Source of the DNA: Amorphochlora amoebiformis
Lineage: Eukaryota; Cercozoa; Chlorarachniophyceae
Assembly (NCBI GenBank): GCA_054601695.1
Contig: BAAHQB010000309.1
Coordinates: forward strand, 1 to 64,000
Direction of reading: 5' to 3'
Length of the DNA stretch: 64,000 nucleotides
This document shows, in pieces, positions 1-13,600 of the stretch. The translations under genes and the position numbers were made by a program. How positions within the stretch are numbered: the first letter of the stretch is position 1; the number at the start of each line of letters is the position of its first letter. The notes below the pieces were generated by a model that saw only the letters and a list, made by a program, of their open reading frames with translations, had not been told where the DNA came from and did not search any database.

Positions 1-829
1 TGCTCCTAACCCTAACCCTAACCCTAACCCTAACCCTAACCCTAACCCTAACCCTAACCCTAACCCTAACCCTAACCCTAACCCTAACCCTAACCCTAAC
101 CCTAACCCTAACCCTAACCCTAACCCTAACCCTAACCCTAACCCTAACCCTAACCCTAACCCTAACCCTAACCCTAACCCTAACCCTAACCCTAACCCTA
201 ACCCTAACCCTAACCCTAACCCTAACCCTAACCCTAACCCTAACCCTAACCCTAACCCTAACCCTAACCCTAACCCTAACCCTAACCCTAACCCTAACCC
301 TAACCCTAACCCTAACCCTAACCCTAACCCTAACCCTAACCCTAACCCTAACCCTAACCCTAACCCTAACCCTAACCCTAACCCTAACCCTAACCCTAAC
401 CCTAACCCTAACCCTAACCCTAACCCTAACCCTAACCCTAACCCTAACCCTAACCCTAACCCTAACCCTAACCCTAACCCTAACCCTAACCCTAACCCTA
501 ACCCTAACCCTAACCCTAACCCTAACCCTAACCCTAACCCTAACCCTAACCCTAACCCTAACCCTAACCCTAACCCTAACCCTAACCCTAACCCTAACCC
601 TAACCCTAACCCTAACCCTAACCCTAACCCTAACCCTAACCCTAACCCTAACCCTAACCCTAACCCTAACCCTAACCCTAACCCTAACCCTAACCCTAAC
701 CCTAACCCTCACCCTAACCCTAACCCTAACCCTAACCCTAACCCTAACCCTAACCCTAACCCTAACCCTAACCCTAACCCTAACCCTAACCCTAACCCTA
801 ACCCTAACCCTAACCCTAACCCGACACCC
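1..829 (-). repeat. Telomeric repeat array (CCCTAA)n
   Basis: After six non-repeat bases the sequence is an almost perfect array of CCCTAA (TTAGGG on the other strand), with one visible variant near 708. The C-rich strand reads 5' to 3' inward from position 1, as expected at the left end of a chromosome whose G-rich strand runs outward. The hexamer is shared by animals, many fungi and several algal lineages, so it does not identify the organism. Confidence 0.98.
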
Positions 830-1830
830 TAACCCTAACCCGACACCCTAACCCTAACCCGACACCCTAACCCTAACCCTAACCCGACACCCTAACCCTA
901 ACCCTAACCCGACACCCTAACCCTAACCCTAACCCTAACCCTAACCCGACACCCTAACCCTAACCCTAACCCTAACCCGACACCCTAACCCTAACCCTAA
1001 CCCTAACCCGACACCCTAACCCTAACCCTAACCCTAACCCGACACCCTAACCCTAACCCTAACCCTAACCCTAACCCTAACCCTAACCCTAACCCTAACC
1101 CTAACCCTAACCCTAACCCTAACCCTAACCCTAACCCTAACCCTAACCCTAACCCTAACCCTAACCCTAACCCGACACCCTAACCCTAACCCTAACCCTA
1201 ACCCTAACCCTAACCCTAACCCTAACCCTAACCCTAACCCGACACCCTAACCCTAACCCTAACCCTAACCCTAACCCTAACCCGACACCCTAACCCTAAC
1301 CCTAACCCTAACCCTAACCCTAACCCGACACCCTAACCCTAACCCTAACCCGACACCCTAACCCTAACCCGACACCCTAACCCTAACCCGACACCCTAAC
1401 CCTAACCCCACACCCTAACCCGACACCCTAACCCTAACCCGACACCCTAACCCTAACCCGACACCCTAACCCGACACCCTAACCCTAACCCGACACCCTA
1501 ACCCTAACCCGACACCCTAACCCGAACCCGACACCCTAACCCTAACCCGACACCCTAACCCTAACCCGACACCCTAACCCTAACCCGACACCCTAACCCT
1601 AACCCGACACCCTAACCCTAACCCGACACCCTAACCCTAACCCTAACCCGACACCCTAACCCTAACCCGACACCCTAACCCTAACCCTAACCCTAACCCT
1701 AACCCTAACCCTAACCCTAACCCTAACCCTAACCCTAACCCTAACCCTAACCCTAACCCTAACCCTAACCCTAACCCTAACCCTAACCCTAACCCTAACC
1801 CTAACCCTAACCCTAACCCTAACCCTAACC
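830..1830 (-). repeat. Mixed CCCTAA / CCCGACA variant telomere zone
   Basis: CCCTAA hexamers are interrupted by single CCCGACA heptamers, first rarely and then every two hexamers (about 1340-1680). A clean block of CCCTAA follows (about 1691-1830). Single-base variants occur near 1406 and 1520. This is the proximal telomere with a second repeat type interleaved. Confidence 0.95.
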
Positions 1831-2250
1831 CTACACCCGACACCCGACACCCGACACTCGACACCCGACACCCGACACCCGACACCCGACACCCGACACC
1901 CGACACCCGACATCCGACACCCGACACCCGACACCCGACACCTGACACCCGACACCCGACACCCGACACCCGACACCCGACACCCGACACCCGACACCCG
2001 ACACCCGACACCCGACACCCGACACCCGACACCCGACACCCGACACCCGACACCCGACACCCGACACCCGACACCCGACACCCTAACCCAACACCTAACC
2101 CTCCTATCCCTAGCCCGATACCCTAACTCGACACCCTAATCCTGACACCCGACACCTGACACCCGACACCCGATACCCGACAACCGACACCCGATACCCC
2201 ACACCCGACACCCACATCCGACACTTGACACCCAGCACCCGATGATACAT
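1831..2250 (-). repeat. CCCGACA heptamer satellite and its degenerate border
   Basis: From 1831 to about 2083 there is a nearly pure tandem array of the 7-bp unit CCCGACA (TGTCGGG on the other strand), roughly 36 copies with rare substitutions. From 2084 to 2250 the units decay, with CCCGATA and CCTGACA forms, and fade into AT-rich DNA. It directly abuts the true telomere repeat. Confidence 0.93.
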
Positions 2251-2830
2251 ACAACTTATCTAGTTATACATATGTTTAGAAAATATATATAATTCGAAAA
2301 TATATATAGATTTAACATTATGTATATATATATATATATATACATACATATATCTTTATTACACATACACAGTGTAACACACACACACACACATATATAT
2401 ATATATTGTTAAAGCAACAACATTAAAAGTATGACGGGATGCAGCTGGAAGAGTAGAATTCGATAGGGTGTTCAAGTATATTCGTACGTATTCTACAGAT
2501 AGCTGGAGATCGCTGGAGATCGCTGGAGATCGCTGGAGATAGCTGGAGATCCCGGAGATTTCTCGGAGATTGCCTTGCCTGTATTTCTAGGAATGTTCTA
2601 ACTCATCGAACACTGGAATCTCCGGAAATTTCTGGAAGCATAACATGGCGTGACATTACTTTGTGTCACGGTACACCTGGAAGCCCGGTGCTACCGGGTA
2701 CTACCCGGCACTACCCAATACTATCCGGTACTATTTCCTGAATGAACTGCTTGAAATCTCCCTTTATCCTTGACATAATTCATACAGACTTGAAAAAACT
2801 CTCTACTATCAACACTATACCACTGCGATA
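2251..2830. repeat. Subtelomeric spacer with GCTGGAGATC repeats
   Basis: AT-rich DNA with short (TA)n and (CA)n runs, then about 400 bp of more complex sequence. At 2501-2571 the decamer GCTGGAGATC is repeated about five times and decays into GGAGATTTC variants. Near 2685-2735 a CCGGTACTAC-like motif recurs. No credible coding exon is seen. The decamer recurs at 63452-63480. Confidence 0.7.
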
Positions 2831-4350
<1,520 letters not shown>

Positions 4351-4998
4351 TAGATTGATACGGGTGTGTAATGTGAAGTTGTTGGATTTGGCGCGTAACA
4401 CGCACGGCGTACACGCATAGAGACGATAGACCCCGCCTCCCTCGGAGAACTTGATATTGTACACACGCACAACGCGATAAATACCGGTTCTAAAAATCAT
4501 AAATTCTCCGAAACCACGTCCTAGCAGCATCGCTCATCTATTCCTTTTCTCGTCATGTCAAAAGTCTGCAGTGTCCCAGGGGTGTCCAACGGAGGTGTCC
4601 CGCGGATGTCCAATTGTTGTAACCCTGTAATCCAAAGACCTCAGTATTGATTCCCCTCTTGATCTGGGGATGATGGGGATGGGCGTCCGTTTAGGCGCGT
4701 GTGTTTTATTGGGTGTCGTCGTCTGTGGTGTTAGGGTTGTACTACATACACTTTCTAATTCTAAAGATTTCTCATGCTAGTGCCTGTATGCTGTGGTGTC
4801 ATCTGTGTGTAACGAGTTACTGTCTGAATAGTTTGTTGTGAGTTTGAGTGGAGGGGTGAGGATAAAGGGAGAGATCAGGACAGCCACTAACGTGTCACAG
4901 TTGGTGTTTGCAAGCATTGAGTCGCAATATAGTTACGAGTAGCATCTGATATATGATTTGGTGTCGGTCGATAAGGTTCACACGAGGAGCGAGGTATC
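4351..4998. other. Spacer upstream of the first gene; nothing firm
   Basis: Unique-looking sequence of moderate GC. No exon with supporting splice sites was found. It may hold the promoter and first exon of the glycosyltransferase-like gene that follows, because the first exon I can support needs at least one upstream coding exon. Confidence 0.4.
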
Positions 4999-5002
4999 GC
5001 AG

Positions 5003-6181
5003 AGGTTTACAACCGGAACCGCACCTGGAAGCGCAAGCGGAAGCATTCACGAACAACATCAACATCCTAGACCGACATCAAGGTCACAACCCTTTATCAC
5101 TCAATTATACCAGATGGTGCCATTTACTCATAACCCTATCTCACTCACTCCACCAGATATTATTATTTCATTTACTGTAAAATCCTATCCTATCGTCCTG
5201 TTGTACCGAATCCGATCTGATCCTATCCTATCCTATCCTATCCTATCCTACCCTATCCGATCCTATCCTATCCTATCCGATCCTACCCTATTGTATCCCA
5301 TCCTATCCTATTGTATCCCATCCTATCCTAGCCCCTATCCTATCCTATCCTATCCCCTATCCTATCCTATCCTATGCCCTATCCTATCTTATCGTATCCA
5401 ATCCTATCGTATGCTATCCTACCCTATCGAATCCAATCGAAAAATGCAATGTAGAATGTAGCAGATGTGATGGTTGTGCGACGGTTGGCATACCGTATGA
5501 TGATCAGCCTCATAGATTATGGATTCATGGATTCTTCGCACCGATTCACAATTATATTGTTCAAGTATTCACCCAATTTGTTGCCGAGATATTGTTCAAA
5601 TGTTCAGCCAATTTGTTGCCGAGGACTGGACGTGCACTGAAAACGAGTTGAAATTATATGAAAACGACACACATCCCACGTACCCAGGTGCCACCAATCT
5701 CAACCGCACACAACACCCTCTTAGCCCTTTTCACGCCCTGGCCCTCAAAGACCTCCATGTGACACATAAATCGTCACCCTCTCTGTCCCTAAACCTCTTT
5801 TCCTCCGCCTGGCGATTCAAGGCAGAATGGATGACTTGATTACGTCATTTGTGTTAGATTCCATGAATTCAAGGCAAAATGGATGACTTGATTTTGTGAT
5901 TTGTGTTAGATTCTATGAACTCAAGGCAAAATGGATGACTTGATTTGGCGATTTGTGTTAGATAGTATGAATTGAAATCAAAACGGATACTTTAATTTGC
6001 GATTTGTGTTAGATTCTTCGGAGGAGAAATCGTTGGCTGTGTTGCTAGTGGGCAAGTCTTTCGAGTCGGAATATCCTCACTTTACTGGATTTCACTTCGA
6101 GGTCAACATGAACGACGTCTTATATACATATTACATCCATATATACGTACATATATAATACATACATATATATGTATATAT

Positions 6182-6224
<43 letters not shown>

Positions 6225-6657
6225 CGGTGTGGTGTTATGTTTAGAGAGGGGAGATTTGGTGAGGTTTTATGTTTAGAGAGGAGATTTGGTGAGGTTTAAT
6301 GTTTAGGAGGGGAGAGACGGTGTTAATGGACATGTCATGGATTCATTTGGAAAACCTACTAGATTAATTAATTATACGTTGTAATTGGAATTTCTTCGCA
6401 CCATGTTGTAGGTGGATTATAGAGCAAATCAATGTAACCTCAAGCGAAGGGTTTTGGACTACTTTAAGAGGAGAGGTGTCAACATTACAAACAAAACCTT
6501 ATCAAATCATATCTGCTGTCAAATATTATAAACAATGCGTCATCAAATCATATCTGTGCATATTTATATATGATATATATATATATATATTGTATATTAC
6601 AGTATATAATATATACAATTTTTATATATTCTATCATATACAATATGTAATGTATAT

Positions 6658-6746
<89 letters not shown>

Positions 6747-7332
6747 GTATAAATATATATTATGCTACTCGCCCCTGATACGTGGGTCATACGCACACAC
6801 ACAATCAGACACTGAAATATTACACACATGACACACACACATAATATGACACACACACACACAATATAAGTGACACACACAATATGACACGCACGCACAC
6901 AATATGACGAGCAACCCCGCAGGCTTCCATGACGTCGACTTCTTTCTCGTCACCAACGACAGCCCCATGCGCGAAGACATGAAGAAAGCCTTCAACTGCC
7001 AACCCACCTCATGTGTCTTCGAGACCTCCCCCGGCCCCAACACGAAGTTTGTCGAAAAAGAGGGATCTGATGCAAGGCTCCAATACAACGAACAGATTCT
7101 CGGGACTGAGATGATTATGAATTCAACTAAGGAATACACGCAGGTCAACATTCGATTATTTCGCGCTGCCGTGTATGTGTCACTGTGTGAGGATTCGTAT
7201 GTGAGGATTCGTATTAAGGGATTCGTATGTGAGGATTCGTATGGAGATTCGATACGTATATATATATATATATATATCATATGTATAAATAATATATGTG
7301 TATATATGTATATGTGTATATATTTATTTATA

Positions 7333-7374
<42 letters not shown>

Positions 7375-7376
7375 AA

Positions 7377-7444
<68 letters not shown>

Positions 7445-7469
7445 TATAATATGATAACACACACACACG

Positions 7470-7523
<54 letters not shown>

Positions 7524-8325
7524 TTTAGTATATTATGATGTTATGTATGGTTTTAGGTTGTGATGAGTCGATTCGATTTGGAGTTCCAGATCCCGTTTGA
7601 CAACCTTACCATCGACTGGTCCAAGTAGGATAACCACAAACACAACCAAAACCACAAACACAACCACAAACACAAACACAAGCAAAAACACAAGTAAGCA
7701 CAACCAGAACACAAGTAAGCACAAGCACAACCACAAGCACAACCAGCCTCTCCTCCGCACTCCACTTTCTTTTGGCTGTATATACTCTTTCTTATATGTG
7801 AACAATATATGTGTATACACAATACACAATATATATACATGTATATTCCGCATGATATTAAATGGTTTCTGTTTGACACAGTGATGATACCCTAGCTATG
7901 TCCCTTTCGGTGACACAGTGATGATATCCTACCTGACACAGTGATGATACCCTAGCTATGTCCCTTTCGATGACACAGTGATGATTTCCTACCTAGTATC
8001 CTTTTCAATCACCCTACACACCAAACTCGAAACTCAAAACCCAAACCCCGAAACGACACCCGAAACCCAAAACCCAAAACCCGAAACCCGAAACCCGAAA
8101 CCCTACCCGTTACCCTGATATCCCACTTGCGCGTGGACGATGTGGATGCAAAGTAGAGTTGATATGGCATCTATCCTGGCAGAGAAAGCTGATAAGTTGA
8201 TAACATGGTATCCTGGCAGAGTAAACCTGATATCCCACTTCTGGGTGGATGATATCGTCGACGACAACTTCTACATCGTCCCTGGACATATGCTACCCAA
8301 CTTCCTGGACGCTCTTAAGAAGTAA
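5003..8325 (+). CDS. Glycosyltransferase-like protein, multi-exon, 5' end unresolved
   Basis: Exons joined by phase-consistent GT-AG introns: about 5003-5082, 6013-6101, 6412-6475, 6923-7143, 7557-7624 and 8220-8325 (stop 8323-8325). The joined protein has a beta-strand run AVLLVGKSF, a basic helix ending YFKRRG, then [41 protein letters not shown] and DNFYIVPG. The order 'VLLVGKS ... FLVT ... (S/T)RFDLxF ... DNFxxxPG' resembles a family of putative sugar transferases found in algae and large DNA viruses. That assignment is from memory of the pattern and is moderate. The substrate is unknown. The N-terminus is missing, and the C-terminus (DALKK, stop) is shorter than I would expect; an AA|GTAACT donor just before the stop might lead to a further exon near 9113. 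Introns 1 and 5 contain copies of their own 3' splice junctions. Confidence 0.72.
5164..5450 (+). repeat. (TATCC)n pentamer array in intron
   Basis: About 290 bp of CCTAT/TATCC pentamers with interspersed variants (GATCC, TTGTATCC). It lies in the first resolved intron (5083-6012) of the glycosyltransferase-like gene. The open frames through it are repeat artefacts. Confidence 0.9.
5815..6012 (+). repeat. 52-bp tandem repeat carrying a 3' splice site
   Basis: Four copies of a 52-bp unit at about 5815, 5867, 5919 and 5971. Each ends in GATTTGTGTTAG followed by AT, and the last is the acceptor used for the exon starting at 6013. The array is therefore built from the intron end and exon start. 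A second, smaller duplication (about 36 bp, two copies, CAATTTGTTGCCGAG) sits at 5548-5624. Confidence 0.85.
6102..7556. repeat. (TA)n and (CA)n tracts filling introns 2-4
   Basis: The three introns 6102-6411, 6476-6922 and 7144-7556 consist largely of TA tracts (for example 6185-6218, 6660-6735, 7255-7530) with CA runs at 6790-6900. A 30-bp GGGGAGATTTGGTGAGG-type repeat sits at 6225-6320. Exons are small islands between these tracts. Confidence 0.85.
7625..8219 (+). repeat. Last intron: ACAACC, GTGACACAG and interstitial CCCGAAA repeats
   Basis: The intron holds a CACAA-rich run (7636-7750), two long copies of a unit containing GACACAGTGATGAT (7870-7992), a telomere-like run of CCCGAAA/CCCAAAA (8028-8110), and an imperfect copy of the start of the last exon (8115-8150). 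The decamer CCTGGCAGAG that forms the true acceptor (8219) also occurs 43 bp upstream. Confidence 0.75.
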
Positions 8326-8543
8326 CTGTGTGCGTGTGTGTGCGTGTGTGTGATAATTACAATGTTGTACTCTTTGAGTGTGTAATGTTCTACTCTTTTC
8401 CCTTACTGTTTTTGATGCCTTTGCTACTTACTTGCTCATACCTTCAACGTCTGTATACTGTGTGTGTGTGTGTGTGAGGGTTGCTGTGTTTGTGGTTGAG
8501 TGTGTGTGTGTGTGTGGGTTGCTGTGTTTGTGGTTGGTCTTGT

Positions 8544-8581
<38 letters not shown>

Positions 8582-8599
8582 GGTAGCTGCGTTTGTAGT

Positions 8600-8872
8600 T
8601 GGTCGGTCTGTCTAGTGTGTGTGTGTGGGTAGGTGTGTTTGTGGCTGATGTGTCTAGTGTGTGTGTGTGGGTAGGTGTGTTTGTGGTTGATGTGTCTAGT
8701 GTGTGTGTGTGGGTAGGTGTGTTTGTGGTTGATGTGTCTAGTGTGTGTGTGTGGGTAGGTGTGTTTGTGGTTGATGTGTCTAGTGTGTGTGTGTGGGTAG
8801 GTGTGTTTGTGGTTGATGTGTCTAGTGTGTGTGTGTGGGTAGGTGTGTTTGTGGTTGATGTGTCTAGTGTTA
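8600..8872 (+). repeat. 42-bp GT-rich minisatellite
   Basis: Six copies of a 42-bp unit containing GGTAGGTGTGTTTGTGG and GATGTGTCTAGTGTG. It sits in a longer GT-rich region (8330-8940) downstream of the glycosyltransferase-like gene. The open frame over it gives a Val/Cys repeat and is not a credible gene. Confidence 0.9.
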
Positions 8873-8998
8873 GTGTGCGTGTGCGTGCGTGTGGGTAGCT
8901 GTGTTTGTGTTTGGTGTCTACTGTGTGTGTTGTATGGTATGTGACGTTTTGGTTCTGTTTTAGTAGGAGGGACTAAAATTTTATTTTATTTTCTTTTG

Positions 8999-9101
8999 TT
9001 TTCTTTTGCTTTGCTTTTGTTTTGTTTTGTTTTGTTTTGTTTTGTTTTGTTTTGTTTTGTTTTGTTTTGTTTTGTTTTGTTTTGTTTTGTTTTGTTTTGT
9101 T
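8999..9101 (+). repeat. (TTTTG)n pentamer array
   Basis: About twenty copies of TTTTG. It ends in GTTTGTTGATTAG, which could act as a polypyrimidine tract plus acceptor, followed by about 50 bp of non-repetitive sequence before a TA tract. Confidence 0.92.
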
Positions 9102-9163
9102 TGTTGATTAGGAGGAAGTTCGACTCTTATCTGCCTCCGCACGACATTGCGTGGCTCAGACCG

Positions 9164-9330
<167 letters not shown>

Positions 9331-9594
9331 TAACGCAGCGGGGTGAGGTATTTTAGTTTTAGCCATAGTTAGTTTGGTTGAGATATTTTTGTGTTAGGCC
9401 ATAGTTAGTGTTAGTTGGTTGAGACCGTCCTAGTTACTTCTAAACACACACGCGTTAAGTTGTCAACTATTTCACGGAATTCACCATAACCCTAAGTGGA
9501 TTACGATTAACTAACTAGTGTCTATTCTATCTTCTTCAACTTAACTTAGTTAATACTAACTACCGTCTATCTCCTTCATCTTAACTTAGTTCCA

Positions 9595-9830
9595 ACTAGT
9601 TAACAAGGGATACACGCTACTTAACACAAGACTCATAATCGGGGAAGTATAAGTAGTTGAGTTGAAGGGATAGACGCTACTTAAGAGACAAGACCTTGTC
9701 TTGTCTTAAGTAGCGTCTATCCCTTGAGCTTAACTACTTATACTTCGGATCACGAGTCTTATCTTGTCTTGAGTAGTAACTAGCGTCTATCCCTTCAACT
9801 TAACAACTACTTATACCCGCTGCAGACTCT
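9595..9830. repeat. Imperfect palindrome (fold-back repeat)
   Basis: Left arm 9644-9693 (GAAGTATAAGTAGTTGAG ... GACGCTACTTAAG) pairs with right arm 9697-9746 (CTTAAGTAGCGTC ... AACTACTTATACTTC). The symmetry continues outward less perfectly to about 9595 and 9815 through GATACACGCTACTTAACAC against its complement. The whole could fold into a hairpin of roughly 100 bp per arm. Single-arm relatives lie at 9515-9590. No transposase gene is linked, so a MITE or fold-back element is possible but unproven. Confidence 0.75.
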
Positions 9831-9837
9831 CTCGAAT

Positions 9838-10409
<572 letters not shown>

Positions 10410-10647
10410 TGTTAACGTATACCGGACCTACAAGCTTAACTAGACGTCAGATCGCTAGACTACCGTCATATTCGTAATCTACGCATGCGAATTAGCAATA
10501 GTCATCCGAGGGGAAGATCTTCCAAGGGAAGACCTTAGGTAGGGAAGGCCTTCTACGCGAGAATTTTCTTGTGAATTTAGTCATTATCATTTGCCATAAT
10601 CCAAACGGACAACAGTCAATCGGACAACTACCACTGCTACGCTGACA
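10410..10647 (+). repeat. 5' LTR of copia element
   Basis: 238 bp beginning TGTTAACGTATACC and ending CTACGCTGACA. It matches 14833-15070 along its whole length by eye. It should hold the promoter, but no clear TATA box is visible. Confidence 0.96.
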
Positions 10648-10656
10648 GGTTATGAG
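10648..10656 (+). promoter_or_regulatory. Primer-binding site, initiator tRNA anticodon-loop type
   Basis: Immediately after the 5' LTR the sequence is GGTTATGAG. This is the complement of CUCAUAACC, the anticodon loop of some initiator tRNA-Met. Copia and Ty5 use half-molecules of this tRNA as primers, so the assignment fits the class. The Gag-Pol ATG (10652) lies inside the site. Confidence 0.65.
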
Positions 10657-13600
10657 TTTCGAAGCGACACGTACTGCCCTACTCAAGTGGACTGCCAAGC
10701 TGAAGCTTACCAAGGAGGACGACTGGACCAAGTACGCCAAGAGCGTCTCTATGATGGTGAAGGCACTTCAGCTCGAGGACTGCATGAAGCTTGGGGCACG
10801 ATCCATCATGGATTGGAAGAATCCTGACGCTCTACGTCCACAGCATGTGGTTGAGATGAAGGAGGGGAAATGGGCAACGAATCTCGATGGGAAAGAGGAC
10901 GCGCATATAAAGTTGAGGATGCTACTGCATGCTACATTGGTGCTCACGGTGGGACGTAAGTATGAACATCTTACAACCGGGAGGGAGGATCCAGTGTACC
11001 TCTGGGCTCGTCTGCGCGCTGGCATCGAGGGTCCACGACTGTTTAGGAGGATGAAGCTACAGAAGAAGTTGAATCGTCAGACGCTTGACGATTACAGCGG
11101 CGATTTCGGGAAGCTGGCTTCGGAGATCGAGGAGACGGCGGATGCACTCACCGGGCTGGGCAAGACCATGGACGACGAGGACAGGATCGTGGCGCTCATG
11201 ATGGCTCTCCCGGAGGACGAGTACGGCTCTACACTCGAGAATATTGCACTGCACCCTACTACCTACCAAGCGGCGGTAACGGCGATCACTAGTGTGGCAG
11301 CAAGGAAGGCGGCTAACAACTATGAGACCAAGGTAAAGGATATCGTGGCGGCCGGCCATGAGCATCAAGGGACCAAGAATCTCAAGGACATGTCTGCGAA
11401 GGATCTTGCGAAGATGAAGACTAGGATCGACAAGTTGATGACCGCGAAGTCTGAGAGGCCGAAGGGAGCATCGAGGAAGTTCAGGGGCAAATGTTTCAAG
11501 TGCAAAAAGAAGGGGCACATGAAGAAGGATTGTCCATTGCTCAACAAACAAGATGATGATGCGGCGATACTTGAGGATGGCAGCGAATCGGATTACAACT
11601 GGAGCACGGTGGCAGGCAACTGGGGCGACGGCTCGACTGCTGGATATCTGGTGCTCGACAGTGGATGCACGAGGAGCTGCTTCAAGGACAAGCGGTACTT
11701 CAAGACCTTCAGGGTGGTGAAGAATCATGCTTTCAAGCTAGGCAACGGCGAGACCCGAATGGAATCCAAGGGCTTTGGGGACGTTGAAGTGCCACTAAGG
11801 AATGGGAAAGTACTCAAGATGACCAATGTGGCATATTGCCCCGGAGCTGCGGCGAACTACGTGGCTCAACGGCGGCTACGTGAAGATGGATATCGACTCA
11901 GGTTCGTGGGGGAGCAGGACGACGTCTCGATTATGAAGGATGGAGATGAGATCTGCAGGACTTCTGGGACCAAGAAGAAGCTCTTCCTCATCCCTGTGGC
12001 GAACGATGATAACCTTGGCGCATGGTTTGACGACAAGGCGAGGTCGAGGTCCTTATGGAAATGGCACCTGGCACTAGGACATACGCCAAGTAGGGTCATC
12101 AAGAAGATGAAGAAGTCGGGAGTCGTGGCTGGATTGTCAATTTCGGATGTCAAGGAGCATCCAGAGGTATGCGAATGCTGCCAAGTCACGAAGATGAAGA
12201 AGCAACCAATGAGCTCCAAGAAACCGAAGGAGCACAAGGTGAAGACGGTGATGGATACATGGCATGGAGACGTTATTGGAAAGTACGTCGGGTCACCAGA
12301 GGGCAGCTATGCTATCGTTTTGGCCGACGAAGGATCTGGATACCTGATGGGAACATCGTTAGGAGGCAAGAAGTTTTTCAAGGAGTTCAAGGCTTACCTG
12401 GAGATGTTGGAGAACAAAACTGGCAAAAGATTGAAGAGGTTCGTGTACGACGACGGCAAGGAGGTGCTAGATAAGCAGCTGGTGGACTACTGCCGTGGAA
12501 AGGGCATTGAAATCGTTCAGGCAGCACCAAGAACACCACAGCAGAATGGGTTCATCGAGAGGCGAATCCAGACGGTCAAGAGAATGACTCGGGCAGCGCT
12601 GAAGCAAAGCGGCTTGGGATTGAAGTATTGGCCAGCAGCACTCCGATATGCGATATATACACTTAATCGCATACCACCATCACGAGGGAAGAGGACCGCG
12701 TACGAGAAAATCTTCAAGAAGAAGCCATCGGTGGCACATCTACATGCCTTTGGATGTGTCGGATATCGTGTTAAAGACCCAAAACTGATGGATCAAGGCG
12801 GATTCGGCGACAAGGCTGAACGATGCAGGTTCCTAGGATACACAGGGGATCAGACTAAAACGTTCAAAGTGCTTAAGGAAAACGGTAAAGTGGTGAAAGA
12901 GGCGCATGTTAGGTTCTACGATACCATATTCAACTTCAAGGCTCGACGAGAAGATATATATATATCTCCTGAGAAGCAGAATGATATATATATATATCCT
13001 GAAACGACGTTCTCCGACGACAAGGCTGCCGACGGAGAGGGGGAGAAGAACAATGCACCGGATATGGGGGAGTCTGACGACGACGACGACAACGACGACG
13101 AAGAAGAAACGGCACCTAGGCGTTCAACACGCACTCGGACGCAACGCACAGTATACGACGGACAAGGAGGCAGCGAGATCCCAAGCGCTAAGGGCAACGT
13201 TGAAGTGGCTGCGGCGATGGAGGACTGCATGTTCGGTATAAGCGACGGCACCGAACCCAAGAACTGGGAGGAGGCTAGGCATCATCCTGCATGGGTGAAG
13301 GCAACCGATGAAGAGATAGAGGCACTGGAGAAGAACGGGACCTGGAAGATCATCGCACGACGACCTGAGATGAGGGTTGTTGGTGTTAGGACTCTCTACA
13401 AGCAGAAACTGAACAAGGATGGTGAACCTGGGCGCAAGAAGGCACGCGTGGTGGCGAAGGGATATACACAGTATGGGGTGAGCTTTAATGATCGATACGC
13501 CCCGACACTGAGGATCGCCAGCTTAAGGGCCATTCTGGCACTTGCACAAGTGAAGGGACGAAAGGTATTGAGTGCGGACATCAACAACGCGTACCTACAC

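Noticed and set aside
1643-2081. Open frames with (SGVGCRV)n
   Set aside because: Translation of the CCCGACA and CCCTAA telomeric arrays.
2501-2571. CRISPR-like array
   Set aside because: Repeats are 10 bp, contiguous and without spacers, in a eukaryotic subtelomere.
6785-6905. Coding potential of the ACACACAC/TGTGTG segments
   Set aside because: Simple dinucleotide repeats within an intron.
7533-7879. Cys/Leu-rich minus-strand frames
   Set aside because: They overlap a phase-supported plus-strand exon and intron repeats of the glycosyltransferase-like gene.
8599-8898. 99-codon Val/Cys/Asp repeat protein
   Set aside because: Translation of the 42-bp minisatellite, with no splice or start context.
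10405-10409. 5-bp target-site duplication of the copia element
   Set aside because: Flanks are TATAT and ATATA inside (TA)n, so any short match is uninformative.
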